This document shows positions 1-5,656 of a stretch of 5,656 bases of DNA, piece after piece. The notes under the pieces were generated by a model, which was not told the DNA's origin, did no database searches, and worked only from the letters and a program-made list of their open reading frames with translations. The stretch comes from Candidatus Aminicenantota bacterium (lineage in GTDB: Bacteria; Acidobacteriota; Aminicenantia; UBA2199). Position 1 is the first letter of the stretch, and each line of letters opens with the position of its first letter. The position numbers were made by a program, and so were the translations under genes. The stretch lies in assembly GCA_020355945.1 (NCBI GenBank), contig CP070627.1, positions 8,679,350 through 8,685,005 of the forward strand, given 5' to 3'.

Positions 1-94
1 ATGCCTCCGGCGGGCCCGCGGCGCGGGCACCCTATTAGGGGGGGGCTCTTTTCTGCCAAAGGTGACAGGTGCGTTATAAAAAAATTTTTATCAT
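1..94. other. Non-coding left edge with GC-rich dyads and an A/T tract
   Basis: No credible gene is seen here. The first 30 bases are almost pure G/C. They contain a perfect 10-base palindrome (GCGGGCCCGC, 10-19) and overlapping arms GCCCGCG (14-20) and CGCGGGC (22-28) around one base, realistically a 5-bp stem with a 5-base loop. CCC-TATTA-GGG follows at 30-40 and runs into eight consecutive G (38-45). GCACC (27-31) can pair with GGTGC (68-72) across the whole block. A near-palindromic A/T tract (76-91) precedes the phosphoesterase stop codon. This could be a REP-like repeat or the 3' untranslated region of the leftward operon. No classical GC stem followed by a U run is present in the leftward direction. 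Confidence 0.5.
10..28. repeat. GC-rich overlapping inverted repeats
   Basis: GCGGGCCCGC (10-19) is its own reverse complement. GCCCGCG (14-20) and CGCGGGC (22-28) form a second dyad overlapping the first. Only one of the two hairpins can form at a time. The composition is sharply different from the adjacent coding DNA. The dyads are directly visible; any function is unknown. Confidence 0.6.
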
Positions 95-1054
95 TTATCC
101 CTCGATCCTCCAATAATTCTCCACTTTATGATGTGATACTTCGATAACATAACCGTGAAGAATTCCTTCACCATACTCAGAACCAGGGTTGATACATACG
201 GTGTTTTTGATTTTTTCAACCCCGGCGGACTCATGGATATGACCGTGAAGCCCTAACAACGGTTGATAGGTCTCAATCGCCTTTCTCACCGCTTTACTGC
301 CAGCATGAATCATGCATACCTGGCCACCCACTGTAATGGGTTTTTTATTTTTGTCCAGTTCCGGGGCCAGGTCAATTCGCGTCCTATACGGCGGAGCATG
401 AAAGTTGAAAATGGATTTGCCGGGATCCTTTAACTGCTTTACCAGTCTTTTTATCATCCCGGTCATTTGTTTTTCACCGGCCTCTCGAGGGGTGTCCCAG
501 GGCGTTGGGTTCACATGGGCTAAACTGATGAGCTCTAAATCCCCCAACTGCATCACCGTATCCAAACACCATATGATGCCTTTATCCTCATACGATTGGA
601 TAACAGGATCAATGGCGTAATCATCATCGTTACCAGGCATCACCATGACTTTAATTTTATTTAAATCAATCGTTGTGATCAATAGGTCCAACCATTGGAT
701 TAACCGCTGGTTGGCTTTCTCTTTAATTATATTTTCTACTTCTTCATGGTTATTTTTTAAGTATTCAATTTTCTCTCTATCGCATCGCAGCGAATATGCA
801 CCCATATCAGCCAGTTTGCTTTCCATATCGACTATTTCCTTTTGGGTTTGCAGTGTGATATTTTGCCCGGCATAGAAAACAACATGAGTGCCATTCCCCT
901 GGTCAATAATGGGGATCAAGGTTTTACCGGTTAAATCGCCGCACAACATAAGGATATCTACATCGTAGAGTTCGGGGATTTTTAGCCATTTTTTCCAAAG
1001 GGCAGTGGCACCATGTACATCCGTAGAAAAAAAGATTTTATTTTGATGGCTCAT
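95..1054 (-). CDS. Calcineurin-like metallophosphoesterase with GND motif variant and long insertion
   Basis: A 319-aa, probably cytoplasmic, dinuclear-metal phosphoesterase. Visible family motifs are D-x-H (D12, H14, in STDVHG), GD (G39-D40), GND (141-143), a histidine in NFHAPP (H219) and GHIH (271-274), followed by NPGS (289-292). These are the metal ligands of the calcineurin-like fold in the correct order. Two things are odd. The usual GNH(D/E) reads GNDD, so the histidine that normally acts as general acid or phosphate contact is replaced by D143. Also, about 100 residues separate GD from GND, far more than the 25-40 typical of compact members; residues 71-128 of this stretch look helical and highly charged. 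No signal peptide or membrane segment is seen. The start is 10 bp after the permease stop with only a weak GGA about 17 bases upstream, so translation may be coupled. Substrate is unknown; phosphodiester, nucleotide or protein phosphate are all possible. Confidence 0.85.
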   Translation of the reverse strand: MSHQNKIFFSTDVHGATALWKKWLKIPELYDVDILMLCGDLTGKTLIPIIDQGNGTHVVFYAGQNITLQTQKEIVDMESKLADMGAYSLRCDREKIEYLKNNHEEVENIIKEKANQRLIQWLDLLITTIDLNKIKVMVMPGNDDDYAIDPVIQSYEDKGIIWCLDTVMQLGDLELISLAHVNPTPWDTPREAGEKQMTGMIKRLVKQLKDPGKSIFNFHAPPYRTRIDLAPELDKNKKPITVGGQVCMIHAGSKAVRKAIETYQPLLGLHGHIHESAGVEKIKNTVCINPGSEYGEGILHGYVIEVSHHKVENYWRIEG

Positions 1055-1064
1055 ATTTTAATGG

Positions 1065-2648
1065 TTATTCCGGTGGGATTTCCGAGTAAATTTTAGAGAT
1101 ATTCACTCCTTTTCGTCGATTGCTGGCGTATTGGGAAATATATAATATCATTCCCATGAATATCAACAGGGTGAGCACAATGGCTACGGGAATGGTGATT
1201 TCTCTTGCCGAAAGGAATAGAAAGAACCATCCCACCACAAAGGTGATGAATCCCGCCAGTGTCACTAACGGTATACCAAAAATTTTTGTTTTGATGGGGC
1301 ATTTTTCATAGATATCCGGTCGTCGATAAGGGAACAGCATAGCACTGAGGCCATATAACCAGAAAATAAATAATGTAGCAAACATCAGGGTGCCTAACAC
1401 CACTTTTACATTGAATATACTGAAGAACACCCCTCCTACAGCTAAAATAGCGGTTAAATGTGTTGCCCATGTTGGGGCCCCGGTTCGCGGGCTTACATCG
1501 GCCATCCGTTGGGGCACCGCCCTGTCCATAGCTAAAGCAAACACTAACCGGGAATTGGAGAGAAAAATAGGAAGAATCGTATTGGCAAACCACAACGCCA
1601 TTCCCAGGGCAATGGCAATACCCAGCCAGGAATTTTTTAAAAGTGACAGGACAAAGAAGGGAACAGATGTACTGATTGCCGGCATGATGGTTTGTAGTAC
1701 TTCCGGGTGATTATTGTATAAGAAGTCATAGGCACCGATAAATGAGCCAAAGGGTCGAAAAACCGCGGCAGCTAAAATAATGTATAATAGCCCTACTGCC
1801 GCCCATCCCCACATAAAGCCGCGCACCATACTTTTTTTAGGGGTTTTTATTTCACCGCCGGCATAGCTGGCCATTTCAATGCCGTTATAGGCCCAGGCCA
1901 CCACCAGCAGCAGTCCAAAGGTGGCAGACCAGGAAAATTTTGCCGATACCCAACCATTGGCGTTGGCTGCTGCCAGGATTTTTTGATATGCTTCGCTTCC
2001 CCACGAATGATTAAACGCCCCCACCGCACCCACAGGGCCGGAGAACAGAAAGTAAAGAATAGCAATCACTGTGGCAATAACCGGGATGATAAAAACAATA
2101 CGCATCATTTTTTTGAAAGGCCTGGCGCCTAAAAGGGTTATTCCCCAGAAAACAAACACCCAGAGGATACCTCCCACAATGCTCCAAAAGGGTGTTTGCA
2201 GGGAGGTGCCAATATGTTTTAAAAAAGCATTCCCACTGGCGATTCCACTGGATATCAATATACCCCCGATGATTTTCATGATCACATGTCCCAATACCCC
2301 GGCACTGATACTGTGTCCCACCAGGAACAGCAGTCCGGCAATATAAGCAACAGTGGGATCAATAAATCGACTGATGGAAACGTACAAGCTGGCAGAGCGG
2401 GGCATGGCTGTAGAAAGAAGAGCTGCCATCAGACATATGGGTAAGTACATCACCATTCCCAGCAGAAACGCCAAACCAATGCTGCCTCCAGGATAAGCAG
2501 AAGCCGTTGAAACCGAAAAATATAGAATCCCGGAACCGGCCGGAGCAGCAGTGGAAATAATGAATACATCCCACCAGGAGAGTTCTCTCACCAGGCCGGA
2601 AGCACTCCTGGTAAAAACAACACCTTCTACGCCTGTCTCTTTCATCAT
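1065..2648 (-). CDS. APC-superfamily amino-acid permease
   Basis: A 527-aa integral membrane protein, probably a cytoplasmic-membrane amino-acid or related amine transporter coupled to H+, Na+ or exchange. About 12 hydrophobic segments are visible, roughly at 27-49, 54-78, 97-120, 155-174, 182-204, 241-260, 276-298, 340-364, 395-413, 417-438, 457-480 and 484-505. APC signatures are present: the unwound TM1 glycine motif AGSG (37-40); YNGIEMASYAGGEIKTPKKS (254-273) at TM6 and its following loop, matching the family G-x-E...GE-x-x-x-P-(K/R) pattern; and NSRLVFALAMDRAVP (365-379) followed by SPRTGAPTWA (386-395), the usual cytoplasmic S-R...A-x-x-R/D-x-x-x-P...P-R-x-x-x-P pattern. Length is normal to slightly long. 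Two adjacent ATG codons (2648 and 2645) follow AAAGGAG; the second has the more usual 7-base spacing, giving 526 aa. It is the first gene of a probable pair with the phosphoesterase. Substrate cannot be read from sequence, and no T-box or other amino-acid-sensing leader is recognisable upstream. Confidence 0.9.
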   Translation of the reverse strand: MMKETGVEGVVFTRSASGLVRELSWWDVFIISTAAPAGSGILYFSVSTASAYPGGSIGLAFLLGMVMYLPICLMAALLSTAMPRSASLYVSISRFIDPTVAYIAGLLFLVGHSISAGVLGHVIMKIIGGILISSGIASGNAFLKHIGTSLQTPFWSIVGGILWVFVFWGITLLGARPFKKMMRIVFIIPVIATVIAILYFLFSGPVGAVGAFNHSWGSEAYQKILAAANANGWVSAKFSWSATFGLLLVVAWAYNGIEMASYAGGEIKTPKKSMVRGFMWGWAAVGLLYIILAAAVFRPFGSFIGAYDFLYNNHPEVLQTIMPAISTSVPFFVLSLLKNSWLGIAIALGMALWFANTILPIFLSNSRLVFALAMDRAVPQRMADVSPRTGAPTWATHLTAILAVGGVFFSIFNVKVVLGTLMFATLFIFWLYGLSAMLFPYRRPDIYEKCPIKTKIFGIPLVTLAGFITFVVGWFFLFLSAREITIPVAIVLTLLIFMGMILYISQYASNRRKGVNISKIYSEIPPE

Positions 2649-2652
2649 TTGG

Positions 2653-2659
2653 CTCCTTT
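2653..2659 (-). promoter_or_regulatory. Strong Shine-Dalgarno for the permease
   Basis: AAAGGAG on the minus strand, 4 bases before the ATG at 2648 and 7 bases before the in-frame ATG at 2645. The spacing slightly favours the second ATG. It shows that the permease is translated independently of the BREX genes upstream. Confidence 0.75.
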
Positions 2660-2746
2660 AAACCTTCAATATTACCGGACATTTATTTTTTATCTGCTCA
2701 ACCTTTGCCTTTTACCCGTTACCCGGGAAAGTTGTTTTAAGGTTAA

Positions 2747-2775
2747 GGAATAACATAAACTAAAGGAAATTTCAA
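2747..2775 (-). promoter_or_regulatory. Candidate sigma-A promoter for permease and phosphoesterase
   Basis: On the minus strand TTGAAA (5 of 6 to the TTGACA consensus) is followed after 17 bases by TATTCC, which keeps only TAT of TATAAT but is preceded by TG one base upstream (extended -10 pattern). Transcription would begin near 2740, leaving a leader of about 90 bases before the permease start. The region is A/T-rich and lies in the only sizeable gap of the window. The weak -10 keeps confidence low. Confidence 0.35.
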
Positions 2776-2809
2776 GGGGATTGGTCATCCGCTACAACTT
2801 TAAAACATT

Positions 2810-2830
2810 CGTACGTCGTACGCACCGTAC
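2810..2830. repeat. Cluster of three GTACG pentamers with hairpin potential
   Basis: Three CGTAC copies on the plus strand (2810-2814, 2817-2821, 2826-2830; GTACG on the minus strand) sit 13 bases past the stop codon of the BrxA-like gene. GTACG-CAC-CGTAC (2818-2830) forms a perfect 5-bp stem with a 3-base loop. On the plus strand it is followed by CCTTTTT; on the minus strand it is preceded by AAAAAGG and followed a few bases later by TGTTTT. It may act as a weak, possibly bidirectional terminator at the end of the BREX operon, or as a protein-binding site. The repeat is certain, the role is not. Confidence 0.4.
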
Positions 2831-2842
2831 CCTTTTTGTGAA

Positions 2843-3589
2843 TTACTTTTTGATAAAGATCAAATCTTCATCCAGGTTATGTTTAATAACCTCTATCCGG
2901 CCGGAAGCATTTAATTGCCCGGGTACGATTTGATCTAAATTAAATGGAAATAAACAAGGACTATCGACAATCTCCTTAAAATTCCCCCTCAAGTCTATGC
3001 TAGTATGGAGTACCGATTCTATTAACCAAAAAATAAGAGAAACATTTGAAATCTTTTTTTTCCCGGCACTTGAGTAGATACCATTTTTACCGGTTTCTCC
3101 GATTACCTGCCAATCATAAAAGGAGCGAATCACCCTATGAGCCGCCCTGGAAACGGTTTCACGTTCTCCATACTGTTCCCGGAGCCGGCGCTGCACCTGT
3201 GATATGGAAAAAGAGCCTTGCAAACGCAGCAGCCGGCCTACACTGGCGGCAACAGTTCCAAAAAAAGGATATACCGCCATGGACATCCCCCAATGAATAG
3301 GAAGAGTTGAATCCGGCGGCAGTGTTTTTATAAATTCCAAACCGTCATCACGCAGGCCCTCCAGGCCCGACGGTACATTTTGCCAGATTTTCATCAGGAT
3401 TAAAATGGTTTTCTCAAGACTTCCCCATTTAGCATTACTCTCTAATGAAAGTTTATCTTTGAGCATGTTCCGAAGTTCGTTATAAATCGTATCTTTATCA
3501 TTTCCCGCGATAACAAGGTTGGCGGTATAGCGGAGCCATTCAAGGCGAATACGCATGCTGAAGCCCACCTGGTTCAATCGCTCCTTCAT
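2843..3589 (-). CDS. brxA: BrxA-like protein, last gene of a BREX type 3 operon
   Basis: A 248-aa soluble protein without signal peptide or membrane segments. The start at 3589 is chosen because its ATG overlaps the pglZ stop as ATGA and is preceded by GGGGAG at a 6-base distance; the frame stays open 22 codons further upstream, but that part overlaps pglZ and is unlikely to be used. The N-terminal half (about 10-120) is predicted helical, with W70 in a conserved-looking KIWQNVP segment and HWGM at 99-102. Residues about 124-164 (SISQVQRRL...ERETVSRAAHRVIRSFYDWQVI) look like a helix-turn-helix or winged-helix unit, and the following GKNGIYSS (167-174) would be the wing. In BREX type 3 the gene after pglZ is brxA (DUF1819 family), whose members are small winged-helix-containing proteins of unsettled role in defence. 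The assignment rests on position, size and this segment rather than a firm sequence match; it could be a BREX-3-specific protein only distantly related to BrxA. Confidence 0.6.
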   Translation of the reverse strand: MKERLNQVGFSMRIRLEWLRYTANLVIAGNDKDTIYNELRNMLKDKLSLESNAKWGSLEKTILILMKIWQNVPSGLEGLRDDGLEFIKTLPPDSTLPIHWGMSMAVYPFFGTVAASVGRLLRLQGSFSISQVQRRLREQYGERETVSRAAHRVIRSFYDWQVIGETGKNGIYSSAGKKKISNVSLIFWLIESVLHTSIDLRGNFKEIVDSPCLFPFNLDQIVPGQLNASGRIEVIKHNLDEDLIFIKK

Positions 3590-5598
3590 GTTTCTCTCCC
3601 CTGGATTTTTACCAGTGGTACGATTACTTCTTCGATAGAGATACCGCCGTGACATACCAATCGTTGGTTTTTTTTTACAAAGGCGGACCCATGGGGTGCC
3701 AGGAGGGGAAGATAGTTTTCAGGCAGACCAATGGTCGGCCATGCCAGGGCCCCGGGGAAGTCAATGCTTATTTTTTTTCTTAGTAATTCATCCGGGTATA
3801 TCCTCACCCTTTCGCCGCGCAGGTCAGCGATAACACCTTCGGAGGGGCGCCCACATACTACAGCTTCGATATTGCCATGGTCCGAGGTTAAATAGATACT
3901 ATACCGGTGTTCCAGGAGGAGGTTGATAAGGGCTGCCATAAAGCCTTGTTTTGCCCACTGGTTAACCTGGTTGTGCATCCCGGCAGACCCTAGCTGCATC
4001 CCGTGCATGATACTGTCTATTTTATCTATCACCAGGCCTGCTGTACGTACCCTGGGATTTGAAAGCATCTCATCCAATTGGCCTATATTTTCTTCGTCTA
4101 TTTTTTTCTGGTATATGACTTCATCTTTTTTAAAGCCCTGGTCTATCCAGAAATTTGTCCATTGGGCAGCATCCCTCCCGGTGCTGTTGATACTGGAGGG
4201 AAAATATACAGGCGGCTTCCCGGCAAATAGTGCCTGCCTGGAAACGGAAGTAATGCCAGGAACCCAGGAAAATACACCGTTTTCATAATACTCTATTCCC
4301 GGTAATTGAGTCAGCAGGGATTTTTTCAAGACCAGCCATTGATCCAGTGACATGCCATCCATCAGGATAAGGGCTGCCTTATTTTGTTTTGACCCGGGGA
4401 TTTGCCTGGCCATAAACCTGGGGATGTGATGTAACATCACCGGTGGTAATGGCGGCAGCGATACCAGGCCGGCAAAGCGTTTCTTTATCCAGGAAGCAAA
4501 TGTTTCAGCGATTTTACTCCTGAGTTCTTCCACTATTGGCTTTTGATCTTTTGGCAGCAGGTCAGGAATTCCGAAAACCAGGGCATTTAACTCCGCCCAA
4601 CGAAAGGCGAATTGCAGCCAATGAATGTGCCTGGATGTGGCTGTAGGTATGGAGGTTTTAATGGTTTCGATTAATCCTTCCAGCCTGCGTTTGTTTTCCA
4701 ATTCTTGATTGATACATACGCCGATGCCAGCCCAGGTTTTATTGAGTAAATCCGCCTGTTCATGGGTAATAGACCGGAGAAAACCTTCATTAAAGAGATT
4801 ATCCATATAAATCCTGATATCGTCATGTTCAAAGGGCAATATACGTGGGCCGGGGTATTTTAACGGGATATTGTTTTTGTAGTCGGGTTTTTTAAATTCA
4901 TTTTCTTTGTCAGCGGCCAGGCAATCGAGGTATAAGGACCAGCGTTCCTGTAAAAAGGCAAAGAAATCCTCCCGGTTGGGGATAATGTTTTCCAGCGGCC
5001 AATTGTCGAATATATCGTTCTGTCTCAGGATACGGACAAAGCGTTCATTAATGCTGTCCGGGATGCGTCGTCCGCTGTAGTGTATGCGCAGCAGTGCCCG
5101 CAGGAGGTCTTTGGGGTCTTTGATCAGTTCCGGGGCGATTTCGAAAATATGGCGCAGGATAAATTCTTTTGTCCCGTTTTCTCCCAGTTTACCGGGGTTA
5201 TGAGATTTTTGGGCATTAAATAATGTTTCCAGGTCTTCTCTTTCCAGGGTGCCCACCACGGGGCAGCTTAGTCCAGGAAAGAGGTTAGTAAGGCTGAAGC
5301 AGAGTTTGCGGCCTTTTTGCAGCAGGTCATAGGGTAGTGAATCAAGGGCAGCGGGTTCGGCTCTTAATACCACCACCAGTTCTGTCTGCTCGCCTTGCAG
5401 CCATTTATCGCGGAACCTGGATTCGTATTCGAACCGGAATGCCACCGGGTCTTCATAGTTTAAAAATTGGAATCCCCTGTCACGGATGCGCTGTTGGAGA
5501 TTTTCTTCGGAAAGCAGTCCATCCGGGTCGGCTGTCAGGGTAATCGGGGTAATATCCGGGATGAATTCTTTTAAGATTGCATCGTACCAATGACTCAT
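3586..5598 (-). CDS. pglZ: BREX system PglZ, alkaline-phosphatase superfamily (type 3 form)
   Basis: A 670-aa cytoplasmic protein. PglZ is a core and hallmark component of BREX phage defence, belonging to the alkaline-phosphatase superfamily; metal-dependent phosphatase or nuclease activity has been reported for members. The N-terminal part has ITPITLTADPDGLLSE (16-31) and YEDPVAFRFEYESRFR (48-63), as I recall for type 3 PglZ. The phosphatase-like C-terminal half shows LILMDGMS with metal-ligand D414, WVPGITSVSRQALFAG (445-460) with candidate nucleophile T450 or S451, DKIDSIMHG (525-533), YLTSDHGNIEAV (569-580) with D573 and H574, and the terminal HGGISIEEVIVPL (650-662), a PglZ signature. 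All expected motifs are intact. At 670 aa it is shorter than the roughly 800-900 aa PglZ of type 1 systems. The ATG at 5598 overlaps the upstream stop by one base (TGATG); a methionine 13 codons earlier in frame lies inside the upstream gene and gives a non-conserved-looking extension. Confidence is high for PglZ and moderate for the type 3 subtype. Confidence 0.92.
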   Translation of the reverse strand: MSHWYDAILKEFIPDITPITLTADPDGLLSEENLQQRIRDRGFQFLNYEDPVAFRFEYESRFRDKWLQGEQTELVVVLRAEPAALDSLPYDLLQKGRKLCFSLTNLFPGLSCPVVGTLEREDLETLFNAQKSHNPGKLGENGTKEFILRHIFEIAPELIKDPKDLLRALLRIHYSGRRIPDSINERFVRILRQNDIFDNWPLENIIPNREDFFAFLQERWSLYLDCLAADKENEFKKPDYKNNIPLKYPGPRILPFEHDDIRIYMDNLFNEGFLRSITHEQADLLNKTWAGIGVCINQELENKRRLEGLIETIKTSIPTATSRHIHWLQFAFRWAELNALVFGIPDLLPKDQKPIVEELRSKIAETFASWIKKRFAGLVSLPPLPPVMLHHIPRFMARQIPGSKQNKAALILMDGMSLDQWLVLKKSLLTQLPGIEYYENGVFSWVPGITSVSRQALFAGKPPVYFPSSINSTGRDAAQWTNFWIDQGFKKDEVIYQKKIDEENIGQLDEMLSNPRVRTAGLVIDKIDSIMHGMQLGSAGMHNQVNQWAKQGFMAALINLLLEHRYSIYLTSDHGNIEAVVCGRPSEGVIADLRGERVRIYPDELLRKKISIDFPGALAWPTIGLPENYLPLLAPHGSAFVKKNQRLVCHGGISIEEVIVPLVKIQGRET
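3594..3601 (-). promoter_or_regulatory. Shine-Dalgarno fixing the BrxA-like start
   Basis: GGGGAGAG on the minus strand within the last codons of pglZ; its GGAG core lies 6 bases before the ATG at 3589. Together with the ATGA overlap it decides the start in favour of the internal methionine over the longer open frame beginning at 3655. Confidence 0.7.
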
Positions 5599-5656
5599 CA
5601 GTCTATTCCCAGCCGGGTCCTGGCCTGGTCGTACCACATGAGTAGTTTAGGGTCTT
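5598..5656 (-). CDS. C-terminal end of upstream BREX gene (partial), possibly BrxHII helicase
   Basis: The frame starting at 5654 on the minus strand reads DPKLLMWYDQARTRLGID and then TGA (5600-5598), whose last base is the first base of the pglZ ATG. The one-base overlap and protein-like composition support a real gene end. The other two frames also meet stop codons but without such coupling. Only 18 residues are visible, too few to assign a family. In BREX type 3 the gene directly before pglZ is the DEAD/DEAH-box helicase brxHII, so that identity is inferred from gene order alone. Confidence 0.55.
   Translation of the reverse strand, partial: DPKLLMWYDQARTRLGID

Noticed and set aside
1..150. 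A short plus-strand frame opening with ATG at base 1
   Set aside because: It runs through the GC-rich dyads into sequence antisense to the phosphoesterase C-terminus, and upstream context is absent. The translation is low-complexity at first and shows no recognisable features.
2359..2682. A 107-codon minus-strand frame overlapping the permease start
   Set aside because: It is the shifted frame of the permease N-terminal region, rich in Arg and Cys, with no family features. The permease frame has the strong ribosome binding site and clear membrane segments. Other shifted minus frames (1093-1302, 1306-1593, 1847-2065) are rejected for the same reason.
2669..2701. TTGAGC plus TAATAT as a permease promoter on the minus strand
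   Set aside because: The spacer is 21 bases, too long for a standard sigma-A promoter, and transcription would start almost at the Shine-Dalgarno. The candidate at 2747-2775 fits better.
2649..2842. T-box or other riboswitch ahead of the amino-acid permease
   Set aside because: No T-box core sequence, S-box-like or other recognisable aptamer elements are visible, and the leader after the candidate promoter is only about 90 bases.
3590..3655. N-terminal extension of the BrxA-like protein by 22 residues
   Set aside because: The extension is fully inside pglZ, is dominated by Arg, and lacks a matching ribosome binding site. The internal ATG at 3589 has GGGGAG and the ATGA overlap.
3923..4288. 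A 121-codon open frame on the plus strand
   Set aside because: It lies entirely antisense to the conserved phosphatase core of pglZ, has no convincing ribosome binding site and its translation resembles no family. The same holds for plus-strand frames at 405-620, 645-875, 1120-1311, 1390-1710, 2071-2346, 3046-3300 and 5337-5543.
5599..5637. N-terminal extension of PglZ by 13 residues
   Set aside because: It overlaps the upstream gene and reads MVRPGQDPAGNRL before the conserved-looking MSHWYDAIL start; the TGATG junction supports the ATG at 5598.
1..5656. CRISPR array, tRNA, rRNA or insertion sequence
   Set aside because: No regularly spaced repeats, cloverleaf sequence, rRNA segments or transposase reading frame were seen on either strand.

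Overview
All recognisable genes in this window lie on the minus strand, so transcription runs from right (5656) to left (1). Strong GGAG-type Shine-Dalgarno sequences, one-base and four-base stop/start overlaps, moderate base composition and the gene families present suggest a Gram-positive bacterium of the Firmicutes, perhaps class Clostridia. This is an inference; no phylogenetic marker gene is present.

Right part, about 2843-5656: the distal end of a BREX phage-defence operon, most consistent with BREX type 3. It contains the last 18 codons of an upstream gene that runs off the window (expected by gene order to be the helicase BrxHII). Next comes a complete PglZ of the alkaline-phosphatase superfamily (670 aa). 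Last is a 248-aa protein in the position of BrxA, with a winged-helix-like segment. The three are tightly coupled: the upstream gene and pglZ share one base (TGATG), and pglZ and the last gene overlap by four (ATGA). The published type 3 order is brxF-brxC-pglXI-brxHII-pglZ-brxA; the window shows only the last two genes and a fragment of the third from last. Whether the whole system is intact cannot be judged here.

Middle, 2649-2842: a 194-bp intergenic gap. It holds a cluster of three GTACG pentamers with hairpin potential just after the BREX operon and a plausible promoter for the next unit.

Left part, 95-2648: a probable two-gene unit made of an APC-superfamily amino-acid permease (about 12 membrane segments) and, 10 bp downstream, a metallophosphoesterase. 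The phosphoesterase has two unusual features: GNDD where most relatives have GNH(D/E), and about 100 residues between the GD and GND motifs. Neither gene is a known BREX component. They have their own candidate promoter and strong ribosome binding site, so they are probably a neighbouring housekeeping or accessory unit.

Left edge, 1-94: no credible gene. It holds very GC-rich dyads, a run of eight G, a GGTGACAGGTGC segment and an A/T tract. It may be the edge of a REP-like or other repeat element, which cannot be confirmed from one copy.
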